Origin: Aquibium carbonis
GTDB lineage: Bacteria; Pseudomonadota; Alphaproteobacteria; Rhizobiales; Rhizobiaceae
DNA length: 64,000 bases
Reading direction: 5' to 3'
NCBI RefSeq assembly: GCF_003970795.1
Contig: NZ_RWKW01000056.1
Span: 85,274 to 149,273, forward strand
Translations under genes and position numbers: made by a program
Shown here: positions 19,101 through 29,299 of the stretch, in pieces
Position numbering within the stretch: position 1 is the first letter of the stretch
Layout: every line of letters begins with the position of its first letter
The notes under the pieces: generated by a model
What the model saw: only the letters and a program-made list of their open reading frames with translations
What the model was told of the DNA's origin: nothing
Database searches by the model: none

Positions 19101-19540
19101 TCGACGACGAAATCCACCGTGCCCTTGGTGCTGCGGTCGATCGAGTCGAGAAAGGCCTGAAGCCTGGGCCCCGCCGGGTCCGGCCTGCGATAGACGTCGA
19201 GATCGGCGCGGATCTCCTCCGGGTATTCGAAAGGCCAGTTGGTGGCGCTCTCCTCCACGAAGAAATCGAAGGGGTTGTAGACCGTCATGTCGGCGACGAG
19301 GTCGACCTCGATCCGGAACTCCGTCACCGGTTCCGGGAAAACGAAGCGGGCGAGCCAGTTGCCATAGGCGTCCTGCTGATGGTTCACGAAGTGCCCGGCG
19401 GGCGTGACCTTCAGCGAATGCGAGATGACGCGGGTGCGGCTGTGCGGCGCCGGGCGCAGACGGATGATCTGTGGGCCGAGCGTGATGGGATTGTCGTACC
19501 GATACGCGGTGAGATGATGGATGGCCGCCTTGATGGACAT
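16157..19540 (-). CDS. transglutaminase-DUF2126 large protein
   Basis: The product is about 1127 residues, normal for the family. Domains in order are the transglutaminase N-terminal domain ([18 protein letters not shown]), the transglutaminase core with Cys ([11 protein letters not shown]), His (DLHAWVEVF) and Asp (GFDPTSG), and the DUF2126 region with [13 protein letters not shown] and [17 protein letters not shown]2126 has been proposed to be a COOH-NH2 ligase of glutamine-synthetase type (literature memory, not tested). The start is ATG 19540 ([13 protein letters not shown]) because it opens the conserved domain and follows CAGGGATAAC; the longer frame adds an unrelated 52-residue head. 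It is first in a three-gene operon. Confidence 0.88.
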   Translation of the reverse strand: MSIKAAIHHLTAYRYDNPITLGPQIIRLRPAPHSRTRVISHSLKVTPAGHFVNHQQDAYGNWLARFVFPEPVTEFRIEVDLVADMTVYNPFDFFVEESATNWPFEYPEEIRADLDVYRRPDPAGPRLQAFLDSIDRSTKGTVDFVVDLNARLSREIGYVIRMEPGVQEPEETFAVETGSCRDSSWLFVQILRHLGFAARFVSGYLIQLKPDLVALDGPAGTEHDFTDLHAWVEVFLPGAGWIGFDPTSGLLTGESHIPLAATPHYRNAAPISGGYFGQANTEFDFEMTVSRVAEHPRITKPFSDESWTALDAVGRKVDAALQAGDVRLTMGGEPTFVSIDDFEAPEWNTEAVGPTKRFFADKLIRRLRDRFAPGGFLHYGQGKWYPGETLPRWTFSLYWRRDGKPIWNDPALIAPEGGIGAVSKQQAEALLQGIAGHLGIEPDHVLPAFEDPGEWLLREANLPENVTPENSKLKDPEERHRMARVFERGLTEPSGYVLPVQRWQAKASGHRWRSEKWKSRRGYILLVPGDSPVGYRLPLGSLPWIAPSHYPFVNPADPTEQRGPLPDPSSFGGTATGRPETSEGVGMGTDGLGGAAQPVASFTAAEARQTRVEQSAGELEGAVRTAVSVEPRDGRLCVFMPPVERLEDYLELVAAAEEAARDLGLPVHIEGYAPPVDPRMNVIRVAPDPGVIEVNIHPASTWDDCVATTEAIYEEARQSRLGADKFMIDGRHTGTGGGNHVVVGGATPMDSPFLRRPDLLKSLILHWQRHPALSYLFSGLFIGPTSQAPRMDEARHDSLYELEIALSQIPSHGEAAPPLPWLVDRLLRNILIDVTGNTHRAEICIDKLYSPDGPTGRLGLVEFRGFEMPPNPRMSLAQQVLIRALIARFWKSPLTGTPVRWGTVLHDRLMLPHFVWDDFLDVLRDLSDHGFTLRPEWYEAQAEFRFPYCGEVEVEGVHLELRQALEPWHVLGETGAIGGTVRYTDSSVERMQVKLTTTDPERYLVACNRRRVPLAKTSTGGVSVGGVRFKAWQPAMALHPVLPINAPLTFDVFDSWSGRAIGGCVYHVAHPGGRNYETFPVNANEAEARRLARFEAHGHTPGAYMPQPETPHPEFPMTLDLRRAPGI

Positions 19541-19775
19541 GTTATCCCTGCCGTTGGTCTTGGCGGAGTCGTTCCACATTCCGGTGCGATGCACAATTCG
19601 TATTGCCCGCACGGAGCCCGATTCCCCGATCTTTCGGGTTTTGCCGGCGCATGGTCCCCGTCGGTCGCTGCCGCAGCCACCAGGGCTGCTGCCCACTATG
19701 GATCGAACCGCGGCGCGTTGAGCTGACGGGACCGGACCCGCTTCGGCCCATGATTGTCATTCTGCGAGGGCCGCT

Positions 19776-19788
19776 TTGCAAACTGCAA
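19776..19788. promoter_or_regulatory. LuxO-box-like upstream activator site
   Basis: TTGCA-AAC-TGCAA is a perfect 5+5 inverted repeat. It matches the TTGCA-N3-TGCAA form reported for Vibrio LuxO. It lies 86 bases before the -24 element, a normal enhancer distance for sigma54 activators, and the operon it precedes ends with a LuxO-like gene. Confidence 0.6.
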
Positions 19789-19874
19789 TGCCCCCGCGGC
19801 GCGTTTTGCGAAATCTGGCCCGGCCTGCGCCTGAGAGACGTCACGCTCCTTTGATATCATTGAGTTTTTCAGAC

Positions 19875-19890
19875 TGGCACGGACGTTGCT
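19875..19890 (+). promoter_or_regulatory. sigma54 (-24/-12) promoter of the chemosensory operon
   Basis: TGGCACG-GACG-TTGCT matches the RpoN consensus at every informative base, with exactly 10 bases between the GG of -24 and the GC of -12. The predicted transcript start is near 19901, about 53 bases before the STAS gene ATG. Confidence 0.8.
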
Positions 19891-19953
19891 ACCCCTTGGC
19901 ATGACGGCGCGAGCTTGTGCGCCCGTACCGCGAAAGATGAGAGACGATCCAGG

Positions 19954-20295
19954 ATGCAAGCCCAACGAACCATTTGCTGGAAAGGCCACCTCACCATCCG
20001 AGAGGGCGCGCGCTCTGCCCGCGACTTTCTCGAGGCACTGTCCACCGGCACCGAAGTGACTGTGGATACGAGCGAACTTCGATCGGTGGACGTCAGCCAC
20101 CTTCAGATTCTGGTCGCCGCGCATAATTTCGCGCGCTGCCTCGGCAAATCGCTGGCGGTCGTGGCGCCGCCCGGCGGCTCGCTCGACATGGCCATGCGCA
20201 GCACCGGCCTCTCCGACCCGCTCGACGCCCGCCTCGTCCACCATGATGGCGCCTGGGCAGGCATTGCCTTCAACGGGGAAAGGGAAGCGGCATGA
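19954..20295 (+). CDS. STAS-domain protein of the chemosensory operon
   Basis: The 113-residue single STAS domain resembles anti-sigma-factor antagonists: strand VTVDTSELRSVDVSHLQILVA, with the conserved serine in DVSHLQ. STAS proteins are frequent first genes of chemosensory operons of the alternative-function class, where they may act as CheA phosphorylation targets or scaffolds. The start is ATG 19954 (MQAQRTIC); an upstream GTG frame from 19915 is possible but lies at the transcript start. The stop overlaps cheY as ATGA. Confidence 0.75.
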   Translation: MQAQRTICWKGHLTIREGARSARDFLEALSTGTEVTVDTSELRSVDVSHLQILVAAHNFARCLGKSLAVVAPPGGSLDMAMRSTGLSDPLDARLVHHDGAWAGIAFNGEREAA

Positions 20296-20660
20296 GCAAG
20301 ACGATCCTCACGATCGACGACTCCTCCTCGGTGCGCCAGATGGTCAGCCTCACGCTCGCCTCGGCGGGCTACGCCGTCATCGAGGCGGTGGACGGAAGCG
20401 ATGGCTACGACAAGGCCACCACCGCTCCGGTCGACGCGATCCTCACCGACCTGAACATGCCGGGCATGAACGGTCTCGACTTCGTCCGCAAGTACCGCAC
20501 GCACCCTTCCAGCCGCGGTGTTCCGATCGTGTTCCTGACCACCGAGTCCGACGACGGCTTCAAGCAGCAGGCCAAGGCGGCCGGCGCCACCGGCTGGATC
20601 GTCAAGCCATTTCGTCAGGACCAGTTGCTGGCCGTCGTCAAGAAGGTCGCCGGCGCATGA
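20292..20660 (+). CDS. cheY: CheY-type single-domain response regulator
   Basis: The 122-residue receiver domain has the acidic pair D9/D10, phospho-acceptor D53 (LTDLNMPGMNG), the switch Thr in FLTTES and the conserved Lys in WIVKPF. GGGAAAGGGAAG precedes the ATG. It overlaps the STAS and cheA genes by 4 bases each, so stoichiometry is probably set by coupling. It should accept phosphate from the CheA encoded next. Confidence 0.93.
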   Translation: MSKTILTIDDSSSVRQMVSLTLASAGYAVIEAVDGSDGYDKATTAPVDAILTDLNMPGMNGLDFVRKYRTHPSSRGVPIVFLTTESDDGFKQQAKAAGATGWIVKPFRQDQLLAVVKKVAGA

Positions 20661-22699
20661 CCATGACGGACGCAAACGAAACCTTCCGCACGGAAGCGGC
20701 AGAGCTTCTCGAAACGCTCCAGGCCGGACTGATGGAGCTGAAGCAGAGGCCGGCCGATCTCGGGCTGGTCGACAGCGTCTTCCGCGCGCTCCACACCATC
20801 AAGGGCTCCGGGGCGATGTTCGGGTATACCGCCGCCGCCACCTTCGTCCACGAATTCGAAACCGTCTTCGACGGGGTTCGCAAAGGCAGGACCCCGGCGA
20901 GCCCCGCCCTGATCCGCATCGCGCTTGGCGCATGCGACCACATTCACGCGCTGATCCAGTCACCTGACGCCAGCACCGCCGGTGGAGAGCCGATCCTCGC
21001 CGCGCTGCGCCAAGCGGTCGGCGACGGCGCCGACGAACCGGTCGATGCTGCCGTTGAACCATCCGCGTCGCATTCCGCTTCGGGCTGGAAGGTACGCTTT
21101 CGTCTCCCATCGGATTCGTTGGTCCTTGGGACCAACCCGGTGCTGCTGCTCGAGGAACTGTCGGCTTTTGGTTCATGCGACGTTCGCGCGCTCCTGGGCG
21201 GCGTTCCGGAACTCGGCGCCCTGGACCCCGAAGCCTCCTACCTCGGATGGGAAGTCACGTTGCGGGCCGACGTGCCACGCGAAAGCATCGAGGACGTCTT
21301 CATGTTCCTCTCCATGCCCAGCGAGGATCTGGTGATCGCGCCTCTCGATGCAGCCGGACAGGACACGACCGGCAGCCTCGACGACGGTGACGACGAGAAC
21401 ATCGACTCGGTGGGGAACGCCGTCCCCTCCAAACCACGCGGGGCGGCGACCGGGGCCGGAAGGAGCGATGGCGGGAATGGGGCCAGCCCCGCCCGCTCCT
21501 TCCGGATCGACAAGGCGGGCACGTCGTTGCGCGTGCCCGCCGACCGGCTGGACTCGCTGATGGATCGCGTCGGCGAACTGGTCATCGCCCAGGCACGGCT
21601 CAGCCAGCTCGCCTCGACCTCCACGGACCAGAACCTGAAATCCGTCGCCGAGGACATGGAGCGGCTGAGCGCCAGCCTGCGCGATACCACGATGGGCATC
21701 CGCATGGTGCCGATCGGCTCGCTGTTCGGACGTTTCCGCCGCCTCGTGCACGACCTCTCACATGATCTCGGCAAGGAGATCGACTTCGTGACGCACGGCG
21801 AGGAAACCGAACTCGACAAGACCATGATCGAGCAGTTGGCCGACCCCCTGGTGCATCTGATCCGCAATGCCGCGGACCATGGTCTTGAAAGACCCGACGT
21901 GCGCCTCGCCAATGGAAAGTCCCCGACGGGCACGCTCCGGCTCTCGGCCGTCTATGCCGGGGCGGAAGTCGCCATCTCCATCGCCGACGATGGCGCCGGG
22001 CTGGATGCCGAGCGCATCCGGGCCAAGGCGGCGGAAGCGGGCCTGATCGCCGCCGACCAGCCGATCACGGAACCGGAACTGTTCCAGTTGGTCTTCCATC
22101 CAGGCTTCTCGACCGCCAGGGAAGTCACCGCGCTGTCGGGCCGGGGCGTCGGCATGGACGTGGTCAAGAAGACCATCGAGGGCCTGCGCGGGAGCATCGA
22201 GATCGCCAGCACGCGCGGCCAGGCCACGACCGTGACGTTGCGCCTGCCGTTGACGCTGGCCATCATCGACGGCCTGCTCGTGCGCGTCGGCGATGGCCGC
22301 TACACGATCCCGCTTGCCGCCGTGGAGGAGTGCGTCGAACTTCCGCCGGAAGCCGACATCGCCTCGAAGGGCCGCAGCTTCCTCAATGTTCGCGGCGCGC
22401 TCGTGCCGTTCCTGCGGCTTCGCGACCTCTTCGGCACCGACGTACCCGCCGACCTCCATCCCAAGGTGGTGATCGTCTCGTCCGGCGAAACCCGGGTCGG
22501 CCTGGTCGTCGACCAGATCATCGGCAACAACCAGACCGTCATCAAGCAGCTTTCGACGCTGCATGCCGGCCTGAAGAACTTCTCCGGCGCCACGATCCTC
22601 GGCGACGGCTCCGTCGCCCTCATCCTCGACGTGCTCAACCTCGTCGGATCCGGACAGGACAGCGACGAGAGCGCAAGATCCATCGGGAGGGCAGCATGA
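20657..22699 (+). CDS. cheA: chemotaxis histidine kinase CheA
   Basis: The kinase is 680 residues. P1 HPt has H46 (RALHTIKGSGAMF). A P2-like region at about 150-240 is followed by P3 dimerisation (VPADRLDSLMDRVGELVIA), the P4 ATPase (N-box LIRNAADHGLE, G1 DDGAGLD, G2 SGRGVGMDVVK) and a P5 CheW-like domain (IPLAAVEECVEL). All catalytic motifs are intact. The start is ATG 20657 inside the cheY stop (ATGA); an in-frame ATG lies at 20663. The frame open upstream is cheY out of phase. It is the likely donor to CheY, CheB and possibly the LuxO-like regulator. Confidence 0.95.
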   Translation: MTMTDANETFRTEAAELLETLQAGLMELKQRPADLGLVDSVFRALHTIKGSGAMFGYTAAATFVHEFETVFDGVRKGRTPASPALIRIALGACDHIHALIQSPDASTAGGEPILAALRQAVGDGADEPVDAAVEPSASHSASGWKVRFRLPSDSLVLGTNPVLLLEELSAFGSCDVRALLGGVPELGALDPEASYLGWEVTLRADVPRESIEDVFMFLSMPSEDLVIAPLDAAGQDTTGSLDDGDDENIDSVGNAVPSKPRGAATGAGRSDGGNGASPARSFRIDKAGTSLRVPADRLDSLMDRVGELVIAQARLSQLASTSTDQNLKSVAEDMERLSASLRDTTMGIRMVPIGSLFGRFRRLVHDLSHDLGKEIDFVTHGEETELDKTMIEQLADPLVHLIRNAADHGLERPDVRLANGKSPTGTLRLSAVYAGAEVAISIADDGAGLDAERIRAKAAEAGLIAADQPITEPELFQLVFHPGFSTAREVTALSGRGVGMDVVKKTIEGLRGSIEIASTRGQATTVTLRLPLTLAIIDGLLVRVGDGRYTIPLAAVEECVELPPEADIASKGRSFLNVRGALVPFLRLRDLFGTDVPADLHPKVVIVSSGETRVGLVVDQIIGNNQTVIKQLSTLHAGLKNFSGATILGDGSVALILDVLNLVGSGQDSDESARSIGRAA

Positions 22700-23163
22700 A
22701 CGCCACAGCCACGACACGCACGGCCATGCGCGCTCTCACGATGCGGCTCGACGACGAGATTTTGGCCATCGAAGCCGAAAGCGTCCGTGAGATCCTCGAA
22801 GTGGTGCCGATCACCCGCGTTCCGAATGCACCGGAAGCCGTCTTCGGCCTCATCAACGTGCGCGGCAGCGTCGTGCCGCTCTGCGATTTCCGGGTCCTCT
22901 TCAAGATGGATCGTCGGGACCCGACCGAAGACACCCGCATCGTCGTCGTCGACGTTCAGCTGAACGGCGAACGCCTCGTCGCCGGGCTGCTCGCCGACAA
23001 GGTGCACGAAGTCGTCGACCTCGACGACTCGGCGCGTGAGCCCGTCCCGCGCGTCGGCATGCGCTGGCCGCCGGACTTCATTCGCGGCATCAACCGGCAC
23101 AACGATGCCTTCGTCATCATCCCCAACGTCGAGACAATTTTCGCAACTCTCGCCGCGGCCTGA
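22696..23163 (+). CDS. cheW: chemotaxis adaptor CheW (first copy)
   Basis: The 155-residue SH3-like coupling protein has the motif [31 protein letters not shown] split here as [16 protein letters not shown] and GLINVRG, typical of CheW. It links the MCP to CheA. The ATG overlaps the cheA stop (ATGA), with GGGAGGGCAGC as ribosome binding site. Confidence 0.93.
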   Translation: MNATATTRTAMRALTMRLDDEILAIEAESVREILEVVPITRVPNAPEAVFGLINVRGSVVPLCDFRVLFKMDRRDPTEDTRIVVVDVQLNGERLVAGLLADKVHEVVDLDDSAREPVPRVGMRWPPDFIRGINRHNDAFVIIPNVETIFATLAAA

Positions 23164-23189
23164 CCGCCATTCAAGGAAAGACCCACAAG

Positions 23190-24923
23190 ATGTCAAAGAC
23201 CGAGACCAAGAAGCGTGGCGCACTGAAGTCGATCGCCGCAAAGATCATCCTCATTCAGTCCGTTTCCTTCCTGGCGATCGCCGCGGTCGGCAGCGCCGGG
23301 TACTACGGCCTCAACGAGATGCACGACAAGATCGTAACGATCTATGTCGACCGCGTCTTGCCCATGCAACAGCTCAAGGACATGTCGGATTCCTACGGCA
23401 TCACGATCCCGACCGGAGCGGTGAACCTGAAGAACCGGGCTGCGGATTGGGGATCAGTCCAGGCCACCATCGCCGACGCCCGGGCGCTGATCAAGAAGGA
23501 CTGGGATGCCTATCTGCAGACCTTACTTACCGAAAACGAAAGCGTGATCGTCGAGCGTCTGAAGCCGCATCTCGCGACAGCCGATGCGGCGATCGACAAG
23601 CTCGACCGCATCATCGTGGCGCGCGACGCCGTCGCTCTCGAGGCGTTCATAGCCAACGATCTCTATCCGGCCGTGGAACCGGCATTGAGGGAAATCGTCG
23701 AGCTGAGCGCCTATCAGAACCAGACGGTCGAACGGCTGATGGGCATGTCGGAGGATCTCTTCAAGATGCTCTCCACGCTGATGATCGCGCTCGGCATCGG
23801 CTCCACCCTGGCAGCGCTCGGCCTCTCCGCATTCTTCACCCGCAGCGTCAGGCGCAACCTGGGCTCCGCCGTCACGCTCGCCAATGCCGTGGCCGCGGGC
23901 AATCTGGCCGCCAGGGCGGACGTTCGTTCGAACGACGAGATCCGCGATCTGGTCGATGCGCTGAACGAGATGACTGCCAAGCTGCGTTCTGTCGTCGGCG
24001 AGGTCACCACGGCCGCCCGCAACGTCTCCTCCGGCTCCGAAGAGATGTCGGCAACGGCCGAACAGCTTTCGCAGGGCGCAACCGAACAGGCGTCGTCGAC
24101 CGAGGAAGCATCCTCCTCGATGGAAGAGATGGCGTCCACGATCAAGCAGAGCGCCGACAATGCTTCGCAGACGGAGAGGATCGCCCGCCAGTCCGCCGCC
24201 GATGCACTGGCCAGCGGCGAAGCCGTCAGCAAGGCCGTGGATGCGATGCAGACCATCGCCACCAAGATCATGGTCGTGCAGGAGATTGCGCGCCAGACCG
24301 ACCTGCTGGCTCTCAATGCGGCCGTCGAAGCGGCCAGGGCCGGCGAACATGGCCGCGGCTTCGCGGTGGTGGCGTCGGAGGTGCGCAAGCTGGCCGAGCG
24401 CAGCCAGGCAGCAGCCGCCGAGATTTCCACCCTGTCAGGCGACACGGTCAAGGCGGCGCAGTCGGCCGGCGAAATGCTGAACCGTCTGGTGCCGGACATC
24501 CAGCGCACCGCCCAGCTCGTCGAGGAGATTTCGGCCGCGACGCGTGAACAGAATGCCGGCGCATCGCAGATCAACGCCGCGATCCAGCAGCTCGACAAGG
24601 TGACGCAGCAGAACACCGCCGCGGCCGAAGAGATGGCGGCCACCTCGGAGGAACTGGCGAGCCAGGCCGAGCAGCTTCAGTCATCGATCGCCTATTTCCG
24701 GATCGACGAGGCCAACGCAGCGAAGCAGGCCGATCGGCCCGTCACCAAGCCGGCGTCCATGCCGCGGACGGCCTCCACCGAAGACCGCGACCTGCGGGAG
24801 GCGATTGCCGCACGCGCGCCGCATCTGGCATCCCGACGCCAGCAGAAGGGCGGGTTCAATCTGGAGCTCGACGCGGGCGGCGATGCCCTCGATGCCGAGT
24901 TCACTCGCCGCAACGCTGCCTGA
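23190..24923 (+). CDS. methyl-accepting chemotaxis protein with 4HB-type sensor
   Basis: The receptor is 577 residues. TM1 (about 17-38) is followed by a periplasmic four-helix-bundle sensor (about 40-188), TM2 (about 190-215, [19 protein letters not shown]), HAMP and the signalling domain with hairpin tip [20 protein letters not shown]. The C-terminus is a flexible tail without the NWETF-type CheR-docking pentapeptide. It is the only transmembrane receptor in the operon, so it supplies the input signal. The ligand is unknown. Confidence 0.92.
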   Translation: MSKTETKKRGALKSIAAKIILIQSVSFLAIAAVGSAGYYGLNEMHDKIVTIYVDRVLPMQQLKDMSDSYGITIPTGAVNLKNRAADWGSVQATIADARALIKKDWDAYLQTLLTENESVIVERLKPHLATADAAIDKLDRIIVARDAVALEAFIANDLYPAVEPALREIVELSAYQNQTVERLMGMSEDLFKMLSTLMIALGIGSTLAALGLSAFFTRSVRRNLGSAVTLANAVAAGNLAARADVRSNDEIRDLVDALNEMTAKLRSVVGEVTTAARNVSSGSEEMSATAEQLSQGATEQASSTEEASSSMEEMASTIKQSADNASQTERIARQSAADALASGEAVSKAVDAMQTIATKIMVVQEIARQTDLLALNAAVEAARAGEHGRGFAVVASEVRKLAERSQAAAAEISTLSGDTVKAAQSAGEMLNRLVPDIQRTAQLVEEISAATREQNAGASQINAAIQQLDKVTQQNTAAAEEMAATSEELASQAEQLQSSIAYFRIDEANAAKQADRPVTKPASMPRTASTEDRDLREAIAARAPHLASRRQQKGGFNLELDAGGDALDAEFTRRNAA

Positions 24924-24937
24924 CGGGAGCCAGGACC

Positions 24938-25411
24938 ATGTCCGGAACATCCCAGTTCGTCACTCTCGGCGCGGCGGAGGAAATCTATGCCGCGCCCGTG
25001 GAAAAGGTCCAGGAGATCCTGGAATTGAGGCCGATATCACGGTTGCCCAACGCGCCCTCCAATCTGCTCGGCATGATCGACGTGCGCAGCGAAGGCATTC
25101 CCGTGCTCGACCTTCGCGCCACGCTCGGCCTGCCCCTGTCTAGGGATGACGAGAACACCCGCATCGTCGTGTTGCGGTTCAAGGCCGACGGCCGAGATCT
25201 GACGCTGGCGCTGAAGACCGACAGGGTCTTCGAGGTGACCGTGCTCGACGACGATACGCTCTCCCCGCCGCCGCCGACCGGGCGACGCTGGGACAGCCGC
25301 GTCATCGCGGGCATAGGACGGCGCAACGGCGCCTTCGTCACGGTGCTCGATCTCGACCGCCTGCTTTCGTTCGCGGACGTCGATGGTCAGGGCGCGCCAC
25401 TCGCCAACTGA
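24938..25411 (+). CDS. cheW: chemotaxis adaptor CheW (second copy)
   Basis: The 157-residue CheW-like protein contains VEKVQEILELRPISRLPNAP and NLLGMIDVRSEGIPVLDLR. It is diverged from the first CheW of the operon. A good Shine-Dalgarno (GGGAGCCAGGA) precedes ATG 24938. Two CheW proteins suggest separate coupling of the membrane MCP and the soluble receptor-like protein at 27488 (inference). Confidence 0.92.
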   Translation: MSGTSQFVTLGAAEEIYAAPVEKVQEILELRPISRLPNAPSNLLGMIDVRSEGIPVLDLRATLGLPLSRDDENTRIVVLRFKADGRDLTLALKTDRVFEVTVLDDDTLSPPPPTGRRWDSRVIAGIGRRNGAFVTVLDLDRLLSFADVDGQGAPLAN

Positions 25412-25452
25412 AGCGTAAAAGGTCAGGGCCTCAGGCCCGGCAGCCGGAGACC

Positions 25453-26334
25453 ATGATGCTTGCACGAAAGCAAATGCCCGAGATCGAAACGGGCACCGCG
25501 CAAAGCCTGTCGGACAAGGAGTTCGAGCGGCTGGCTACCTTCATCGGCGACAAGGTCGGCATCAGGCTGCCGCCCACGAAACGGCTGATGGTGGAAGGTC
25601 GCCTGCGCAAGCGCCTGCGCGCTCTGAACATTCCCGACATGCAGACCTATTGTCGGCTGGTGATCGAGACCCACACGCTGGATGCGGAAGTGACGCATCT
25701 GATCGACGTCATCACGACCAACAAGACGGACTTCTTCCGGGAGGTCGAGCACTTCGACCTGATGCGAAGCCGGCTGGTGCCGGCGCTGCTCGCCGAACGG
25801 GCGAAGGAACGCATGCCGCTCCTGAAGATCTGGAGCGCTGCCGCATCGACCGGCGCCGAAGCTTACACCGCGGCCATGGTCCTGCACGACATGACCACGA
25901 AGCGGAACACGTTCCGCTTCGCCATTCTTGGCACCGACATCTCCACGGCGGTGCTCGAACAGGCGCGGTCGGGCATCTACCCCGCCGACATGATGGCGCC
26001 GGTTCCGAAGGACCTGCGCGCCCGCTACGTCATGGAGCCGGTCCGCAAGACCCTTCGTCCGGATGTGAGGATCGTTCCGGAACTGCGCCGTCTCGCCTCG
26101 TTCGAGCGGCTCAACCTGATGGACGAGACTTATCCCTTTGACCGGGACGTCGACATCATCCTGGTGAGGAACGTGCTGATCTACTTCGAGAAGGAAGACC
26201 AGAGTGCCGTCGTGAAGCGCCTGGTCGGGCATCTGCGGCCGCGCGGCTACATCCTGCTCGGCCATTCGGAGTCGATGGTGGGCAACATGCCCGGCCTGGC
26301 GCAGGTCGCGCCCGCCGTATTCCAGAAAATCTGA
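25453..26334 (+). CDS. cheR: chemoreceptor methyltransferase CheR
   Basis: The 293-residue protein has the CheR N-terminal helical domain ([20 protein letters not shown]) and the SAM-dependent methyltransferase domain ([33 protein letters not shown]). The usual STGEEPYS segment reads STGAEAYT here, changing one glutamate near the SAM pocket, while the GTDIS aspartate remains. It should methylate receptor glutamates. An adjacent ATG at 25456 is an equally possible start. Confidence 0.92.
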   Translation: MMLARKQMPEIETGTAQSLSDKEFERLATFIGDKVGIRLPPTKRLMVEGRLRKRLRALNIPDMQTYCRLVIETHTLDAEVTHLIDVITTNKTDFFREVEHFDLMRSRLVPALLAERAKERMPLLKIWSAAASTGAEAYTAAMVLHDMTTKRNTFRFAILGTDISTAVLEQARSGIYPADMMAPVPKDLRARYVMEPVRKTLRPDVRIVPELRRLASFERLNLMDETYPFDRDVDIILVRNVLIYFEKEDQSAVVKRLVGHLRPRGYILLGHSESMVGNMPGLAQVAPAVFQKI

Positions 26335-26342
26335 GGCCAACC

Positions 26343-27491
26343 ATGCGTGACGGCATTTCCGGGACAAGCCGCGTCAGCGACAGGATCCGCGTCCTGATCG
26401 TCGACGATTCCGCGTCCGTGCGCCAGGCTCTGAGCGACATCATCAACGCCGATCCGGACCTGGAAGTGATGGCGACCGCGGCCGATCCCTATATCGCGGC
26501 GGAGCGTATCCGGGCGGAAGTGCCCGACGTCATCTTCCTCGACATCGAGTTGCCGCGCATGGATGGACTGACTTTCCTGCGCAAGATCATGTCGCAACGT
26601 CCGCTGCCGGTCGTCGTCTGTTCCAGCCTCGCCCAGGAGGGGTCGGAGGCCTTCATGCAGGCGCTCGAGGCAGGCGCCGTCGAAGTGGTGATGAAGCCGC
26701 GGATGGACGCGGCCAATTATCTGCACGAATCGCGCATGCGCATTTGCGATGCCGCCAAGGCAGCCGCCCATGCGCGGCTTCGCAGTATCCGCAGGCCAGC
26801 GCCGACCCTGACGGTCGAACCCAAACTCAAGGCAGACGCGATCATTCCGCCGCTCTCGGCTGGACGGCTGGCCGCCCTCCGCGCCACGCTGCCCCAGACA
26901 GACCCGATCATCTGCATCGGCGCGTCCACGGGCGGAACCGAAGCGCTGCGGACCGTGCTGGAAGGCCTCCCCGCCTCTTGCCCGCCGGTGTTGATCGTCC
27001 AGCACATGCCCGAAAAGTTCACCGGCACCTTCGCCCGCCGGCTGAACGCGCTCTGCCAGCCAGAGGTGAAGGAAGCCGAGCAGGGCGACTCCGTGATCCG
27101 CGGTCGCGCCCTGATTGCGCCAGGCAACCGGCACATGCTCCTGCGCCGGACCGGGCGCCGCTACGTGGTCGACATCGTGGAAGGGCCTCACGTCTCGCGC
27201 CACCGTCCCTCGGTCGACGTGCTGTTCCGGTCCACTGCCCATAACGCCGGAGCAAACGCCCTTGGCGTCATCCTCACCGGCATGGGCGATGACGGCGCCG
27301 CCGGCCTGCTCGAAATGCGCGCCATGGGCAGTTTCACGATCGCGCAGGACGAGGACAGCTGCATCGTCTACGGCATGCCGAAGGAAGCGGTGGATCGCGG
27401 GGCCGTTTCGACGGTATTGCCGCTCGATGCAATTGCCACCGAGATCATCAAGCGGACGCGCGACCGCGAAGCCCTGAAGGTCGTCCGATGA
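26343..27491 (+). CDS. cheB: chemotaxis methylesterase response regulator CheB
   Basis: The 382-residue protein has a receiver domain (D21/D22, acceptor D67 in [12 protein letters not shown]) and a C-terminal methylesterase with Ser ([11 protein letters not shown]), His (VQHMPEKFT) and Asp (TGMGDDGA). The linker spans about 140-185. It opposes CheR and is activated by CheA phosphorylation. Its stop overlaps the next gene as ATGA. Confidence 0.94.
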   Translation: MRDGISGTSRVSDRIRVLIVDDSASVRQALSDIINADPDLEVMATAADPYIAAERIRAEVPDVIFLDIELPRMDGLTFLRKIMSQRPLPVVVCSSLAQEGSEAFMQALEAGAVEVVMKPRMDAANYLHESRMRICDAAKAAAHARLRSIRRPAPTLTVEPKLKADAIIPPLSAGRLAALRATLPQTDPIICIGASTGGTEALRTVLEGLPASCPPVLIVQHMPEKFTGTFARRLNALCQPEVKEAEQGDSVIRGRALIAPGNRHMLLRRTGRRYVVDIVEGPHVSRHRPSVDVLFRSTAHNAGANALGVILTGMGDDGAAGLLEMRAMGSFTIAQDEDSCIVYGMPKEAVDRGAVSTVLPLDAIATEIIKRTRDREALKVVR

Positions 27492-29185
27492 CCGCGCGCG
27501 CAAGTTCCGTCGAACCGGCCTTCGCGACGGTTCTGAGCGACCTCGCCGAAAAGCGCGCGTCGATCGACGCTGCCGTGTCGAGCGCTGGAAACCGGCTCAT
27601 GCGGTGCGTCGGCGACATGAACCGGAACTCGGCGCTGTTCGAGGCGCTGCCGCGCGAGATCCGAAGCGTCGAGATGGATCAGGCCTGCCGCGACATCTCG
27701 TCGATCGGCGACCGGGCCCAGGAGATCACCTCCGCCTTCGGACGCGAGCGCGAGACGATGGACGAGCTTTGGCGCGCCCTTGCCGCATCGGTCTCGCCGA
27801 TCGCGGACCTGCAGCGCAGCGTCAAGATGATCGGTATCCTGTCGGTAAATGCCCGCGTCGTCGCAGCCGAGCTCGGCCAGGTCGAGGGTTTCGAGGTTTT
27901 CACCGTCGACATCGATCGCCTGTCTCGCGAAGCCGGAGTGACGGTCAGCCGTTTCTCCGACCTGTTCGGCCGGCTGCGTGGCGACCTGCGGGCGGTCATC
28001 GAGAAGCGCCAGACCTTCGAGACTGCTCATTCCGCCACGCTGACCGGCCTTGGGGACAAGCTGGCCATGCATCTGGAACGGGTCGAGGACCGGCGACGGT
28101 CGGCCGCCGACATGGGGCAGCGCACGGGCGAGACGGTCCGGCAGATTTCGGCCCGCATCGGTTCGGTCGTGCTGTCGCTGCAGTCGGGCGACCGCATGCG
28201 TCAGCGCATCGAACACGTCGAACAAGCTCTCTCAGCCGGACACTCGGCGGGGATGGACCCCGGTCATGCGACGGGCCTGCCCGGCAGGCACGTCCTGGCG
28301 ATCGCCGGTCTCCAGGCCGACCAGCTCCAGGCTGCCGTCGACGAGTACGACGCGGAGATGGCTTCGGCCGAGGACGCGCTTGCAGGTCTTGCCCGCGACG
28401 CCCTCGACATGGTCCGTTCGGCGGCAGCGCTGACGGGCAAGTCGAAGGGCGCTCAAGACGGTCCCATCGCGGCGCTCGCGAAGGAGTTGCATCAGGCGAT
28501 CTCCCTGCTTCGGCGCTGCGCGACCGAGCGGACGCATCTCGATGCCCTTGCGGAAAGGATGGCGAGCGCCGTCGCCGAACTCCTCGCCCATGTCGAGGTC
28601 GTGCAGAACGTCGAGGCGGAGATGCGCATCCTGAGCCTCAACGCGACCGTGAAATGCGCCCAGCTCGGCAGCCGGGGTCGTGCACTCAACGTCGTCGCCC
28701 AGCAGTTGCGCGACCTGACGATGGAAACCGTGGCCTCGGCCGAGGCGGCCGTGGAGGCGCTGCGCGCCTGTGCGGGCGTGACGGCCCGGATCCGGGCCGA
28801 CGCGAGCGGCGATCTTGCGCGCGAGATCGTGGGGATCGAAGCCGCCGCGCAATCGGCCGTCGAACGGATCGCCGGCATCGAGCAACGAACCAGCGAAGCA
28901 GTCCAGACACTGGAGACGGAAGGACCCGACATGGCAAGAACCCTCAAAGAAGCTGCGGCCGACATCAAGGCCGGCCGCGTATGCGCTGCGGAACTCGCCG
29001 ACCAGGCGAACCGTCTTGCCAGCCCGGACGACGATCACGTGCCGATGGAGGGCGATGAACTCGTCGCTGCCTTGCTCGAGACGCTGGACCTGCTTCGCAA
29101 GGGCTACACGATGGAAGACGAGCGTCGCATTCACGACGCCTTCACGGCGAGGGTCGCCGAGAAGCGGGCAGGCATGGACAGGTGA
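27488..29185 (+). CDS. soluble double-hairpin chemoreceptor-like protein
   Basis: This 565-residue, strongly helical protein has no membrane segment and no recognised sensor domain. Two separate stretches resemble the MCP signalling tip: about 113-150 ([17 protein letters not shown], then [13 protein letters not shown]) and about 378-412 ([20 protein letters not shown], then [10 protein letters not shown]). Each keeps the LxxNAxxxxAxxG-G pattern. [18 protein letters not shown] motif at about 231-247 recalls helical CheA-array proteins. It is translationally coupled to cheB. It could be a cytoplasmic receptor or an array-organising protein. I do not recognise a named family. Confidence 0.7.
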   Translation: MTARASSVEPAFATVLSDLAEKRASIDAAVSSAGNRLMRCVGDMNRNSALFEALPREIRSVEMDQACRDISSIGDRAQEITSAFGRERETMDELWRALAASVSPIADLQRSVKMIGILSVNARVVAAELGQVEGFEVFTVDIDRLSREAGVTVSRFSDLFGRLRGDLRAVIEKRQTFETAHSATLTGLGDKLAMHLERVEDRRRSAADMGQRTGETVRQISARIGSVVLSLQSGDRMRQRIEHVEQALSAGHSAGMDPGHATGLPGRHVLAIAGLQADQLQAAVDEYDAEMASAEDALAGLARDALDMVRSAAALTGKSKGAQDGPIAALAKELHQAISLLRRCATERTHLDALAERMASAVAELLAHVEVVQNVEAEMRILSLNATVKCAQLGSRGRALNVVAQQLRDLTMETVASAEAAVEALRACAGVTARIRADASGDLAREIVGIEAAAQSAVERIAGIEQRTSEAVQTLETEGPDMARTLKEAAADIKAGRVCAAELADQANRLASPDDDHVPMEGDELVAALLETLDLLRKGYTMEDERRIHDAFTARVAEKRAGMDR

Positions 29186-29299
29186 CGGTGCAGCGGCGGC
29201 TTTCGGCCAGGCGACACCTGCCGTTTCGCCGATCCTTAAGAGATACCGGATATAACCCGCTCGACATGGCCGCGATGGCATGCAGGGCGGGGAAGACAG

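Larger units (their letters stand above)
19541..19953. other. divergent control region of transglutaminase and chemosensory operons
   Basis: This 413-bp gene-free stretch carries the TTGCA-N3-TGCAA palindrome at 19776-19788 and the sigma54-type promoter at 19875-19890 for the plus-strand chemosensory operon. A further half-site TTGCG lies near 19805. The minus-strand promoter of the DUF2126 operon must also lie here but was not identified. Confidence 0.6.
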
